Origin: Pseudomonadota bacterium
Lineage (GTDB): Bacteria > Chloroflexota > UBA6077 > JAJPHF01
Assembly: GCA_021325365.1 (NCBI GenBank)
Contig: JAJPHF010000134.1
Span: forward strand, 1 to 64,000
Direction: 5' to 3'
Length of the DNA: 64,000 nt
In this document: positions 1 to 9,235 of the stretch, one piece after another
Layout: each line of letters begins with the position of its first letter
Position numbering within the stretch: position 1 is the stretch's first letter
Made by a program: the position numbers and the translations under genes
The notes under the pieces: model-generated
The model's input: only the letters and a program-made list of their open reading frames with translations
Told to the model about the DNA's origin: nothing
Databases searched by the model: none

Positions 1-154
1 CGCGGAATACTGCGAGCGCCACTGCCCCCGTGCCGGCGCCGGAGCCACCGGGAGGGCCGGCGCCGCGGGGGCTTGGGGCGCGGAATACTGCGAGCGCCAC
101 TGCCGCCACCCCGATGTCAGCTGACGCTCAGTCTCGCTGCAAACCGCTGTAGGA
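1..154. repeat. Dispersed stem-loop repeat, two tandem partial copies
   Basis: The same 26-bp string starts at 1 and at 79, a direct repeat with a 78-bp period. The second copy continues to a tail ending in CTGCAAACCGCTGTAG at about 153. The same core and tail recur at 9102-9212, and the core alone at 41643-41705. Full copies form a stem of GTGGCGC and GCGCCAC around a 12-nt loop. The copy ends two bases before the stop of the permease gene, so it occupies that gene's 3' side. No gene is seen here. It is a REP-like element by structure; its function is unknown. Confidence 0.8.
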
Positions 155-2092
155 CTAGCCGACGTGGACCGCCGGCCGGCGCGCCGGGTCGGGCTCCGCC
201 TGGCGCAGCACCTCGTGCGTGACGGGCGGGATGTCGCCCTCGCCGAACAGCAGGAAGCGCGCGAGCAGCTGCAGCGGCGGCCCCTCCGACCACGCGAAGT
301 ACACGCTTGGTAGCTTCCCCGTCTGGTCGCGGATGAACAGCAAGAGCGCCGCGATCGCGTTCGGCACGCTCGCGCTGTCGGCCCGCAGCACGCGGTACGG
401 CCCCACCTGCTCGCCTGAGACGTGCAGCACCGGCGCGAACTCCGAGGGGTCGCGCACCCGCACTTCCAGGAACAGCACCGGCTCGCCGGCGGGAATGCAG
501 CTCGCGTTGCGCTGCTCGCGCTCCTTCAGCGCGTATTCCTGGGGCGTCCGCACGTGCGGGTCGTGCGCGATGATGCGGATCACGCCGCGGCGGGCCTCGT
601 CCTCGATGAAGCGCCGCGCCGTCGCGTCCAGCTCGACGCCCGTCACCCGCAGCTCGGTCGTCCGCCACAGGCGCGAGACGAAGGAGACGAGCACGATCGC
701 CGTGATGAAGAACGCCGCGATCTTCACGCCGTCCGGCCGCTCGATCACGTTGACCACCGTCGTGTAGGCGAAGACGAAAACGATAACGCCGAAGACTACC
801 GCCAGCCGGGGCTGGTGGTGGTGCCACACCGCCAGCGCCACGGCCACCGCGGCGGACGACATCAGCACCAGCACGCCCGTGGCGTAGGCGCCGCCCTGCG
901 CGTCCACGTCCGCCCGGAAGATCAGCGTCACCGCGAAGGCGATCGTCGTGAACACCAGCACCAGCGGGCGGGCCGCGCGCGCCCACTCCGGCGCCATGCC
1001 GTAGCGCGGCAGGTAGCGCGGCACGATGTTCAGCAGCCCCGCCATCGCCGACGCGCCGGCGAACCACAGGATGCAGATCGTGCTCACGTCGTAGGCCGTG
1101 CCGAACCACTCGCCGAGGTACGCGTGCGCCAGATACGCCAGGGCGCGCCCGTTCGCCTTGCCGTCTGGCGCGAACGCCTCGGCCGGGATCAGCGTGATCG
1201 TGGCGAAGCTGCTCGCAATCAGGAACACGCTCATGATCAGCGCCGCCGTGAGCAGCAGCTTGCGCGTGTTGCGGATGCGTCCCGTGGGCGCCGCCTCGGT
1301 GTCCCCGGGGGCGCCGCGGACGAGCGGCATCACCGCCACCCCCGTCTCGAAGCCCGACAGGCCGAGCGCCAGCTTGGGGAACAGCAGCAGCGCCACCAGC
1401 ACCATTCGCGCCGGGTCGTGGTACTCGGCAAACAGCGCCCGCTGCCAGTTGTCCACGACCAGGGGATGCTGGACGACGTGCGCCAGGGCCACCACGACGA
1501 CGACCGCGTTCAGCGCCAGGTAGGTCAGCACCAGCGCGACGGCGATGCCGATCGCCTCCTTGAAGCCCTTCAGGAAGATGGCGCCCAGCAGCGCGACCAG
1601 GAGCAGCGTCACGCCGACCCGCTGGCCGGCGAGGAGCGGGGGCACGAACGGGTTTTCCAGCATGTGCGCCGTCGCGTCCGCGGCCGACAGCGTGATCGTG
1701 ATGACGAAATCCGTGGCCACGAACCCCAGCAGGCACAGCACGAACAGCTTCCCCTTCCAGTAGGGCAGCAGCCGTTCGAGCATGGCGATCGAGCCCTCGC
1801 CGTGCGGGCTTTCCTGGGCCACGCGGCGGTACATCGGCAGCGCGCCCAGCAGGGTGAGCAGCACCAGGATCAGCGTCGCGATCGGAGCGAGGGCGCCGGC
1901 GGCCAGGGCAGCGATGCCCGGCTGGTAGCCGAGCGTCGAGAAGTAGTCTACGCCGGTCAGGCACATCACGCGCCACCAGGCGTGCTGCGGGTGCTGCCCG
2001 GCGCGCTCGTGCGGCCCCTCGACCTCGGGGTGGTCCTCCTGGAGCAGCCACTCGCGCAGCCGGTGCTCGGGCGCCGCGTGCGTCGTCGCCAT
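155..2092 (-). CDS. APC-family amino acid / cation permease
   Basis: A 645-residue integral membrane protein. About twelve hydrophobic segments span residues ~45-480, followed by a soluble C-terminal domain of about 160 residues. The first helix region ([13 protein letters not shown]) and overall plan match the amino acid-polyamine-organocation superfamily, including members often called amino acid permease or KUP-like. The substrate cannot be read from sequence. I chose the ATG at 2092 because GGGAGGA lies six bases upstream; a TTG fifteen bases earlier has no such site. The gene is monocistronic in appearance, with stem-loop repeats right after its stop. The superfamily is firm; the substrate is unknown. 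Confidence 0.88.
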   Translation of the reverse strand: MATTHAAPEHRLREWLLQEDHPEVEGPHERAGQHPQHAWWRVMCLTGVDYFSTLGYQPGIAALAAGALAPIATLILVLLTLLGALPMYRRVAQESPHGEGSIAMLERLLPYWKGKLFVLCLLGFVATDFVITITLSAADATAHMLENPFVPPLLAGQRVGVTLLLVALLGAIFLKGFKEAIGIAVALVLTYLALNAVVVVVALAHVVQHPLVVDNWQRALFAEYHDPARMVLVALLLFPKLALGLSGFETGVAVMPLVRGAPGDTEAAPTGRIRNTRKLLLTAALIMSVFLIASSFATITLIPAEAFAPDGKANGRALAYLAHAYLGEWFGTAYDVSTICILWFAGASAMAGLLNIVPRYLPRYGMAPEWARAARPLVLVFTTIAFAVTLIFRADVDAQGGAYATGVLVLMSSAAVAVALAVWHHHQPRLAVVFGVIVFVFAYTTVVNVIERPDGVKIAAFFITAIVLVSFVSRLWRTTELRVTGVELDATARRFIEDEARRGVIRIIAHDPHVRTPQEYALKEREQRNASCIPAGEPVLFLEVRVRDPSEFAPVLHVSGEQVGPYRVLRADSASVPNAIAALLLFIRDQTGKLPSVYFAWSEGPPLQLLARFLLFGEGDIPPVTHEVLRQAEPDPARRPAVHVG

Positions 2093-2248
2093 CGCGTCCT
2101 CCCGCAAGCGGCCAGGAACGCAGAGTCAGTGCCAGCGCGCAGCCCGGCGGCGCGCGCGCCGCCGGGCCGGCGCATCACCAGCTGTGAATGGGATGGGGGA
2201 CGACGGTAGGGCCGTGAGCGCTCTTCCAGGCACCGGCCGCCGCGCTCG

Positions 2249-3346
2249 TCAGGCGAGCGGCAGCGTGAAGCGGACGGCCGTGCCGCCCTTGGCCCGGCGC
2301 GCGATCCAGATCCGCCCGCCGTGCGCGTCGATCACCACTTTTGCCAGGTACAGCCCCAGGCCGCTCCCCTGCGTGTGCGCGCGGTGCGGCGGCGCGCGGT
2401 AATAGGGGGCGAAGACGTGTGTGGCCTCCTCCGGCGCGATGCCGATCCCATCGTCCTCCACGCTGACCTCGACCTCGGCCGCACGCGCCACGGCGCCCAC
2501 GCGGATCTCCCCGCCGCGTGGCGAGTACTTCAGCGCGTTGTCGAGCAGGTTGTACAGCACGCTCTCCAGGCGGTCCAGGTCGGCCAGGACGGGCGGCAAG
2601 GCGGCGGGCACGGCGTTGATGAAGCGGTGGCGGCGGGAGCGCGCCGTGAAGCGCGACACCACGCGTGTGACGAGCGGGGCCAGGCTGGCCGGGGCCGGGG
2701 CGATCGCCAGCTCGCCCGCGCTGGCCCGTGTCGTATCGATCACGTTCTGCACCAGGCGCCGCAGGCGGGCCGTCTCGTCGTCGATGGCCGCCAGCGCCCG
2801 GTCGACCTGCTCCTGGTCGGCCCGCACGCCGGGGTAGCGCAGCGTCTCCGCGTGCCCCTGGATGATCGCCAGCGGCGTCAGCAGCTCGTGCGACATCGCC
2901 GAGAGGAACACCCGCCGCAGCGTCTCCGCCTCGTGAGGGCGCGCCGCGTCCGGCGCCAGCGGCGTGGCGGGTATCGCCTGGGCGCCCGTTGGCTCCAGCG
3001 TCCACGCCAGCTCGCCCACGCCGCGGACGTCGCTCCACACCGGGCCGGCGGTCAGGCGCATCTCCACGGCAGGCCCGCGCCACGGGACGAGGCGCATTGT
3101 CCATTCGTGGTCCGCGCGCCGGGCGGCCACCAGGTGGCGGAGCAAGGGGGTGGAGCTGTCAGGCGGGAAGAAGACCAGCAGCGGTTTGCCCAGCAGGAAC
3201 GCGGGCACCCCGCCCAGCAGCTCCGCGGCGGCGGGGTTCAGCTCGCGGATGACGCCCGCGAAGTCGGTGAGCAGCCAGGCCGTCGCCAGCTCCAGCGCCT
3301 CGGCCTGCGACTTCGGAAGGGCCGTGCGGGGCGCCTCTGTCGACAC
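2249..3346 (-). CDS. PAS-containing sensor histidine kinase
   Basis: A soluble histidine kinase of 365 residues. An N-terminal PAS-like domain (to about residue 120) is followed by a HisKA dimerisation helix with phospho-acceptor His near 153 in SHELLTP. The HATPase domain has N box NLLDNALKYS, G1 box DDGIGI and G2 box GSGLGLYLA. No transmembrane segment is seen, so it should sense an intracellular signal. I prefer the GTG at 3346, which has GGAGAG six bases upstream; an ATG at 3397 lacks a good site. It lies 63 bp after the CheB-CheR-kinase gene on the same strand, so co-transcription is likely. The OmpR-type regulator at 8227-8979 is a plausible partner (inference). Confidence 0.93.
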   Translation of the reverse strand: MSTEAPRTALPKSQAEALELATAWLLTDFAGVIRELNPAAAELLGGVPAFLLGKPLLVFFPPDSSTPLLRHLVAARRADHEWTMRLVPWRGPAVEMRLTAGPVWSDVRGVGELAWTLEPTGAQAIPATPLAPDAARPHEAETLRRVFLSAMSHELLTPLAIIQGHAETLRYPGVRADQEQVDRALAAIDDETARLRRLVQNVIDTTRASAGELAIAPAPASLAPLVTRVVSRFTARSRRHRFINAVPAALPPVLADLDRLESVLYNLLDNALKYSPRGGEIRVGAVARAAEVEVSVEDDGIGIAPEEATHVFAPYYRAPPHRAHTQGSGLGLYLAKVVIDAHGGRIWIARRAKGGTAVRFTLPLA

Positions 3347-3409
3347 CGCGCGCTCTCCGTCGTGGTTTCTGCGCATCCCGCAAACGCCGTGCCGCACCGC
3401 ATCGAAGCG

Positions 3410-6400
3410 CTACGCCTCGGACGCCGGACGCAGCGGCAGCCGCACCGTGAACGTCGCCCCCTCGCCCTCCCGCGAGCGCAGGTCGATCGTGCCGCCGTGC
3501 GCCTCCACGATGGCGCGGCAGATGTACAGCCCTAGCCCGAGCCCGCCGCGCGCGCGGCTGTCCGCGCCGGCCGCCTGGTAGAAGCGCGAGAAGACGTTCG
3601 GCTGGTCGGCGGCGGGGATGCCCGGGCCGTAGTCCTGCACCGTCAGCTCGGCGTGGCCGTTGATGCGCCGCAGCCCCACGTCGATGAACTCGGTGCCCGC
3701 CGCGTACTTGATCGCGTTCGTCAACAGGTTCAGCCCCACCTGCTGCAAGCGCCGGGCGTCGCCCTCGACCACCAGCGGCTCTGCCGGCGGCTCGTAGCGG
3801 ATCGTCTGCCCCGTCGTCTGCAGCCGCGCGATCTCCACCAGCTCGGCCACCAGCGGGCCGAGGTCGACCGGCGCCAGCTCCAGGCGGAAGCGGTCTTCTT
3901 GCAGGCGCACGAAGTCGGCGAGGTCGTCGATCAGCCGCGCCAGCAGCCGCGCCTGCTGCAGGCTCGTCGCGGCATACTGCCGCAGGCGCGCGGGCTCGGC
4001 CTCGCTCGCCGGCTGCCGCAGCAGGAGCTGCAAGTTGCCGACGATCGCCGTCAGCGGCGTGCGCAGCTCGTGACTCACCAGCGCCAGCGACTCCGTTTGC
4101 TGCCGCAGGAAGCTGCGCTCGCTGATGTCGCGAATGACGAGGATGCCGCCCTCCTGCCCCGCGCTCTGGATCGGCTGGCCCCGCGCCTCGAACCAGCGGT
4201 GCGCGCCGCCCGCCGCGACGACGGTGAACGGCGTCTCGAACGTCTCGCCGCGCGCCGCGCGCTGGCGCGGCGTCGCCTCCGCCGGCAGCGGCTGCCCGTG
4301 CTCGTCCAGCGGCGGTAGCTCGGCGCCGTCCTCGGTCAGCAGCCGCTCGTAGGCGGCGTTGGCCAGAATGGTTTGCCCCTCCCGATCGACCACCAGCACC
4401 GCGTCGCTCATGCCGCTCAGGACGGCGGCCAGCCGCGACCGCTCGGCCTCGAACGCCGCGGCGGTCTCCTGGAGCTGCACGCCGCGCGCCTCCAGGTCGT
4501 CGTTCGCCGTGTTCAGCTCCTCGATGGTCGCCTGCAGCTCTTCGTTCAGCGTCTCTAGCTCTTCGTTCGTCGCCTGCTGCTCTTCGTTGAGCGTCTCGAT
4601 CTCCTCGAGCGCCGCCTGCGCCTCCTCGTTCCCGACGAGCAGCTCCTCGTTGTGCGTGCGCAGCTCGGCGTTCGCGGTCGTCAGCTCCTGGTTCGCCGCC
4701 AGCAGCTCCTGGCGGCTGGCGCTCAGGTCGGTCACCAGGCCGGTGAGGCGCTCCAGCTCCTGGCGGATGCCGGCCACGGCCGCCCGCGTCTCGGCGAGCG
4801 CCGCCGCGCGCGTGGCGGGCTCGGCAGCGCCGGTCTCCAGCGCCTCCAGGCTGCGGACGAGGCGCTCCAGCTCGGCTTGCGGCTCCGCCGTCGGCCGCGT
4901 GGGCGGCGGCTCGGCGGGCGCCGCTAGCTCGGAGACGATGATCACCACGCGGTCCACGGAGTCGGCCGGCGACGTCGTCTGCTGCGGGAAGCAGGTCACC
5001 TCCAGGTGGCGTATCCCGTCGGGGGCGGCGTCGAGCGACTTCACCGCGATGCGCTCGACCGCCTGCACGCCCTGCAACGCCTGGTCGATCACCGTCCGCA
5101 GCCGCTCCGAGTCCATGCGCCGCGCCAGGTGTACTAAGTCCTCGCCGATCGCCGGCGTGTGGATCGCCAGGAGCCGCCGCGCCACGCTGTTGATCGCCTG
5201 CACGTCGTAATGGCGGTCCACGACCACCACACCGACCGGCAGGTCTTGCAGCAGGCGCTCGCCCCCGGACTCGGCCGGCGGCCGGAGGGGCACCACGGGC
5301 GGCGGCAGGCGTACGCCCGAGCCGTGCTCGCTGCGGGCGGGCGGGAGCGGCGGCGGCAGCGGCGCGCGGTCGCGGATCGGCGTCGGCGCGATCAGCATCC
5401 GCTCGCCCTGGCGGCGGTAGATCTTCAGGCGCGGCTCTTCCAGCACGAAGTATTCCGCCAGCCCGCTGGTCGCCTCCGACTTGCCCAGGACCAGCCGGCC
5501 GCCCGTGCGCAGCGCGAAGGCGAAGAGCTGCAGCACGCGGCGCTGCAGCTCCGGCGTGAAGTAGATCAGCACGTTGCGGCACAGCAGCAGGTCGATGCGC
5601 GGGAACGGCGAGCGTTGCGCCAGGTCGTGCTGGCCGAAGACCACGAAGCGGCGCACCAGCTTCTTGATCTCGTAGCTGCCGTCAACCGGGATGAAGTAGC
5701 GGTGCAGCAGCTCGGGCGCCACGTTGTGGAGGGCGCCGGGCGGGTACACGCCGCGCCGCGCGAAGTCGATCGCCGCACTGTTCACGTCGGTCGCGAACAC
5801 CCGCACGCTGAAGTCCTCTAGCTCGTCGCCCAGCAGGTCGGCCAGCAGGATCGCCAGCGAGTACGCTTCCTCGCCCGTCGCGGCGCCGGCCGACCACAGG
5901 CGCAGCTCGTTGCCGCGGCCGCGCGCCTCCGCGATCAGCTCCGGCAGGATACGCTCGCGCAGCACCGCGAACAGCTCGGGGTCGCGGAAGAAGTCCGTCA
6001 CCTTGATCAGGAAGCTGTCGGCCAGCCGCTGGTACTCCTCGGGATGCCGCTGCAGGAAGCGCAGGTACTCGTCCAGCGTCTCGCGCCCGGTGTCGGCCAT
6101 GCGCCGCCGTAGCCGGCGCTGAATCGTGGGCTGCCGGTAGCGGCTGAAGTCGATGCCGCTCTCCTTGCGAAGCTGCTCCAGCAGCGCCCGCATGCGGCGG
6201 TCGGCCTCGGGCGACGGCGGCGCGTAGGAGCCGACCAGCAGGTCGTGGAGCAGCGGCCCGATGGCGTCCAGGTCCGCGACGATGTCTACCGTCGTCGGCG
6301 CCAGCGACAGCGGCATGCCGGGGAAGCTCGCCGTCTCCGGGTTCTGGATGACGACCGTGCCCCCCGCCTCCTTCACGAGCCGCGCGCCGTTCGCGCCGTC

Positions 6401-6802
6401 CGAGCCCGTCCCCGTGAGGATGACCGCGTACAGCTCCTCGCCGAAGACCTGGGCCGCCGTGCCGAGCAGCAGGTCCACCGACGGTTTCGGCCCGCCCGCG
6501 GCGCCCGTCCGTATGCCCACGTGGTGATCGCTGATCTCGACGTCGTGGTCGGCCGGCACGACGTACACGATGCCCGCCCGGAGCGGCTGGACGTCGAGCA
6601 CCGTCCGCACCGGCAGCGTGCTGCGGCGAGACAGGATCTCCTCCAGGTGGCTGACACGGTTGCGGTCAAGGTGCTGGGCAATGACGACCGGCGCCGGGAA
6701 GTCGGTCGGCAGCGTCGAGACCAGCGTGGACAGCGCCTCGACGCCGCCCGCGGAGGCGCCGACGACCACGAGCTGCCGCACCGGTGGCGTCTCCGTTTGC
6801 AT
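3410..6802 (-). CDS. CheB-CheR-PAS-histidine kinase fusion protein
   Basis: A 1130-residue multidomain signalling protein. Residues ~8-190 are a CheB methylesterase domain with an intact triad (Ser17 in GASAGG, His44 in AQHLD, Asp135 in GTGSDG). Residues ~200-480 are a CheR methyltransferase with the SAM loop SAGAATGEEAYS and CRNVLIYF. PAS regions and a long coiled coil rich in NEEL/TLNEE repeats follow. HisKA (SHELRTPL) and HATPase (NLLTNAIKYA, GLGLGLYICR) end the protein. There is no receiver domain. The ATG at 6802 has GGAGGG seven bases upstream. Such fusions occur in non-chemotactic signalling; no chemoreceptor gene is nearby. The kinase at 2249-3346 follows downstream and a separate CheB is divergent. 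Confidence 0.95.
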   Translation of the reverse strand: MQTETPPVRQLVVVGASAGGVEALSTLVSTLPTDFPAPVVIAQHLDRNRVSHLEEILSRRSTLPVRTVLDVQPLRAGIVYVVPADHDVEISDHHVGIRTGAAGGPKPSVDLLLGTAAQVFGEELYAVILTGTGSDGANGARLVKEAGGTVVIQNPETASFPGMPLSLAPTTVDIVADLDAIGPLLHDLLVGSYAPPSPEADRRMRALLEQLRKESGIDFSRYRQPTIQRRLRRRMADTGRETLDEYLRFLQRHPEEYQRLADSFLIKVTDFFRDPELFAVLRERILPELIAEARGRGNELRLWSAGAATGEEAYSLAILLADLLGDELEDFSVRVFATDVNSAAIDFARRGVYPPGALHNVAPELLHRYFIPVDGSYEIKKLVRRFVVFGQHDLAQRSPFPRIDLLLCRNVLIYFTPELQRRVLQLFAFALRTGGRLVLGKSEATSGLAEYFVLEEPRLKIYRRQGERMLIAPTPIRDRAPLPPPLPPARSEHGSGVRLPPPVVPLRPPAESGGERLLQDLPVGVVVVDRHYDVQAINSVARRLLAIHTPAIGEDLVHLARRMDSERLRTVIDQALQGVQAVERIAVKSLDAAPDGIRHLEVTCFPQQTTSPADSVDRVVIIVSELAAPAEPPPTRPTAEPQAELERLVRSLEALETGAAEPATRAAALAETRAAVAGIRQELERLTGLVTDLSASRQELLAANQELTTANAELRTHNEELLVGNEEAQAALEEIETLNEEQQATNEELETLNEELQATIEELNTANDDLEARGVQLQETAAAFEAERSRLAAVLSGMSDAVLVVDREGQTILANAAYERLLTEDGAELPPLDEHGQPLPAEATPRQRAARGETFETPFTVVAAGGAHRWFEARGQPIQSAGQEGGILVIRDISERSFLRQQTESLALVSHELRTPLTAIVGNLQLLLRQPASEAEPARLRQYAATSLQQARLLARLIDDLADFVRLQEDRFRLELAPVDLGPLVAELVEIARLQTTGQTIRYEPPAEPLVVEGDARRLQQVGLNLLTNAIKYAAGTEFIDVGLRRINGHAELTVQDYGPGIPAADQPNVFSRFYQAAGADSRARGGLGLGLYICRAIVEAHGGTIDLRSREGEGATFTVRLPLRPASEA

Positions 6803-7002
6803 GGCCCTGCCCTCCTGCACCTGAGATGCTGCCCCCTCCTTCCCGCCGGCAGTCGGCATATTTTCTGCACTGACGCGCGCGGTTCACGGGGGGGCGGTGC
6901 GCCCCTATATTAGCATTCTGAATGCCGCCCGCAAGCAACCGTCAAGCGGCGGCGCCCAAGACAGGGGCAGTTCTTAGAGCTGTCTAAGTTGAGGAGGGTG
7001 CG
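6803..7002. promoter_or_regulatory. Divergent regulatory region between the two CheB genes
   Basis: This 200-bp region separates the CheB-CheR-kinase gene (minus) from the stand-alone CheB gene (plus). It is locally AT-richer. A perfect palindrome with 6-bp arms, GCATTC-T-GAATGC, lies at 6913-6925. On the minus strand it sits in the 16-bp spacer between TTGCGG and TAATAT, a plausible -35/-10 pair. A second inverted repeat, CTTAGA-GCTG-TCTAAG, lies at 6973-6988, directly before the plus-strand GAGGAGG ribosome site. Both look like operator sites. The promoter assignment is inference. Confidence 0.45.
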
Positions 7003-8061
7003 ATGCCAGGGCACGATCTGATCGTCGTCGGGGCGTCCGCGGGTGGCGTCGAGGCGTTGGCCGAGCTGGTGCGCGGGCTGCCCCGCAGCATTCCCGCCGC
7101 GGTCTGTATCGTCCTCCACCTGCCCGCCGACAGCACCAGCCTGCTGCCGCAGATCCTCGGCCGCGCGGGCGTGCTGCCCACGGTCCACGCGCGCGACGGC
7201 GAGCTGCTGCGCCACGGCCACGTCTACGTCGCGCCGCCCGACAGCCACCTCGTCGTCGAGCCCGGCCGCCTGCGCCTGGTGGCCGGCCCGCGCGAGAACG
7301 GCCACCGGCCGTCCGTCGACGTGCTCTTCCGCACCGCCGCCCAGGTCTACGGCCCGCGCGTCATCGGCGTCGTCCTCTCCGGCACCCTCGACGACGGCAC
7401 CGCGGGCCTGCTGGCGATCAAGCGCCGCGGCGGCCTCGCCGTCGTCCAGCAGCCGGCCGACGCGCGCTACCCGGGCATGCCCCAGAGCGCGCTCGAGCAC
7501 GTCGTCGTCGACCAGGTGCTGCCCGTGCGCGACATGCCGGCTATGCTGACCCGCCTGGCCCGCGAGCAGGTGCCGGAGGAAGTCCCCGCCCCCTCTGGCG
7601 AGCTGGCGGAGGAGATCCGCGCCGCCGAGCTTAGCATGGAGCGGCTGAACCGCGGCGACTACCCCGGGGCGCCGTCCGTTTACACCTGCCCGGAGTGCTC
7701 CGGCTCTCTGTGGGAGCTGCGCGACGGCGAGCTGCTGCGCTACCGCTGCCGCGTGGGCCACGCCTACACGGCCGAGAGCCTCCTCGCCGGCCAGGCCGGC
7801 ATGGTGGAGGCGGCCCTCTGGGCGGCGCTGCGCGCGCTGGAGGAGAAGGCGTCCCTCGCGGCCCGCCTGGTCCAGCAGTCGAACGCCCGCGGCTACCAGC
7901 TGGCCGCCGTGCGCTTCGCCGAGCAGGAGGAGGACGCCCGCCAGCGCGCGGCCGTCATCCGCCGCGCCCTGCTGGTAGACGACGAGAGTCTCCCCAGCGT
8001 CGCTACCGTCGAGACGGTGACCAACGAGGTCGCTCGGGCCGAGGAGGCGTCTCCCGACTGA
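7003..8061 (+). CDS. Stand-alone CheB-type methylesterase with C-terminal cysteine cluster
   Basis: This 352-residue protein has a CheB catalytic domain at residues ~4-185 with the triad Ser12 (GASAGG), His39 (VLHLP) and Asp131 (GTLDDG). It should hydrolyse glutamyl methyl esters or deamidate receptor-like targets. It lacks the N-terminal receiver domain that controls classical CheB. Instead, a C-terminal region of ~150 residues holds CPEC and, 22 residues later, a CRVGH segment, likely a metal site, followed by helices. A strong GAGGAGG site precedes the ATG. It is divergent from the CheB-CheR-kinase gene, which suggests joint regulation. How it is activated without a receiver domain is not evident. 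Confidence 0.9.
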   Translation: MPGHDLIVVGASAGGVEALAELVRGLPRSIPAAVCIVLHLPADSTSLLPQILGRAGVLPTVHARDGELLRHGHVYVAPPDSHLVVEPGRLRLVAGPRENGHRPSVDVLFRTAAQVYGPRVIGVVLSGTLDDGTAGLLAIKRRGGLAVVQQPADARYPGMPQSALEHVVVDQVLPVRDMPAMLTRLAREQVPEEVPAPSGELAEEIRAAELSMERLNRGDYPGAPSVYTCPECSGSLWELRDGELLRYRCRVGHAYTAESLLAGQAGMVEAALWAALRALEEKASLAARLVQQSNARGYQLAAVRFAEQEEDARQRAAVIRRALLVDDESLPSVATVETVTNEVARAEEASPD

Positions 8062-8085
8062 CCGGGCCGCCGCCGTATCCTCACC

Positions 8086-8190
8086 GTGAGCAACCGCCCG
8101 GCATTGGAGGCCGCGGCCTGTGAGTGCTACCGGCTGATCCGCGGCGAGTACGATCGCTTGCTCGCTCCCAACGGCAGACAGGGCGGGTGA
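8086..8190 (+). CDS. Possible 34-residue small protein
   Basis: A short GTG-initiated frame begins 24 bp after the CheB stop and ends before the convergent response regulator gene. The peptide (VSNRPALEAAACECYRLIRG, then about 14 more residues) is helix-prone with a Cys-x-Cys pair. The gap is only 165 bp and no convincing ribosome site is visible, so it may be chance. It resembles no family I know. Confidence 0.22.
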   Translation: MSNRPALEAAACECYRLIRGEYDRLLAPNGRQGG

Positions 8191-8226
8191 GCCTTGCGGC
8201 CAGCCGGCCGCCTCGTGGCCGCTGCC

Positions 8227-8979
8227 CTACCTCGTCGCCGCTCCCTCAGCCCGGGCCGCACGCCGGCGGGACGACGCGGGGACCGGCATCGCAAACCGAT
8301 AGCCTATGCCGCGCTGCGTCAGGATGTACCGCGGCGCCCGCGGGTCCGGCTCGATCTTGCGGCGCAGGTAGTTCACGTACAAGTGGACGTAGTGCGGCGA
8401 GTCCACGTACGCGGGGCCCCATACCTCCGTCAGGATCGCCTCGAGCGGCACCACCTGATCGGCCCGCTCCACCAGCACGCGCAGCAAGCTCGCCTCGGTG
8501 GGCTTGAGGTCGATCGGTTGGCCGTCTACCAGGACCTGGTGCTCGGGGAAGTCGATCTGCAGCCGCTCGTCGATCCGCAGCGGCGCCGGCCCGGCGCTCG
8601 CCCGGGCCGTTCGCCGCAGCACGCTCTCGATGCGCGCCACCAGCTCGCCGGGGCTGAAGGGCTTGGTTACGTAGTCGTCCACGCCGGCCGCAAAGCCCTC
8701 CAGTCGCTGGTCAGCATGTGTGAATGCCGTGACCATGATGATCGCCGGCTGGCGGCCGGGCTGGGTGGCGAGGCGCTCGCACACCGTCAGCCCGTCGAGG
8801 CCGGGCAAGCCCCGGTCGAGCACGATCAGATCGACGTCGCCGGCCTGGCCGCGCGCCAGGGCGGCGGGGCCACTGGCCACGCTGTCCACGCGGTACCCTT
8901 CGGACTCCAGCAGCGTGACCAGGAAGTCGCGGACGTACGAGTCGTCTTCCGCGACCAGGATAAGCGGAGCGGGTAGCAT
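8227..8979 (-). CDS. OmpR/PhoB-type response regulator
   Basis: A 250-residue two-component regulator. The receiver domain (residues ~5-120) has acidic residues Glu11, Asp12 and Asp13, phospho-acceptor Asp55 (VLDRG), Thr84 and Lys106 (TKPFS). The winged-helix DNA-binding domain (residues ~140-235) ends in the typical YVNYLRRKIEPDP...RGIGYRF block. The ATG at 8979 has AGAGGT about eight bases upstream; an earlier in-frame start at 9063 has none. No kinase is in the same operon. The PAS kinase at 2249-3346 is the nearest conventional candidate partner (inference). It is convergent with the CheB gene. Confidence 0.94.
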   Translation of the reverse strand: MLPAPLILVAEDDSYVRDFLVTLLESEGYRVDSVASGPAALARGQAGDVDLIVLDRGLPGLDGLTVCERLATQPGRQPAIIMVTAFTHADQRLEGFAAGVDDYVTKPFSPGELVARIESVLRRTARASAGPAPLRIDERLQIDFPEHQVLVDGQPIDLKPTEASLLRVLVERADQVVPLEAILTEVWGPAYVDSPHYVHLYVNYLRRKIEPDPRAPRYILTQRGIGYRFAMPVPASSRRRAARAEGAATR

Positions 8980-9101
8980 GGGCTGACCTCTTCCGGGGGT
9001 GCTCGTCGCTGCCGGGGAGGCAGCTCTACACATATGGTAGCGCGGCGTTCGGCGGAAGCACATTAGAGCCGTTTGCGCGCCAGATGAGTAGCCGGCATGT
9101 C

Positions 9102-9212
9102 GTAGGGGCGGGTTTTATGCCCGCCCGCGGCCTGTGGCGCGGAATACGGCAAGCGCCACTGCCGCCGCCCCGGCGCCAGCCGACCGCTCAGTCTTGCTGC
9201 AAACCGCTGTAG
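9102..9212. repeat. Dispersed double stem-loop repeat, full copy
   Basis: The most complete copy of the family also found at 1-154 and 41643-41705. The first hairpin has arms GGGCGGG and CCCGCCC around TTTTATG. The second has arms GTGGCGC (9134-9140) and GCGCCAC (9153-9159). The tail CTGCAAACCGCTGTAG matches 138-153. It sits 23 bp from the stop of the LLM oxidoreductase gene, so it could terminate transcription of that gene. Confidence 0.8.
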
Positions 9213-9235
9213 AGGCCGGTGAGAGTTGCGCGAAC

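Noticed and set aside
422..2209. 595-codon plus-strand open frame opposite the permease gene
   Set aside because: It is the antisense shadow of a clear membrane protein gene. Its translation is rich in His, Arg and Gln without any fold-like pattern, as expected for a GC-rich complement.
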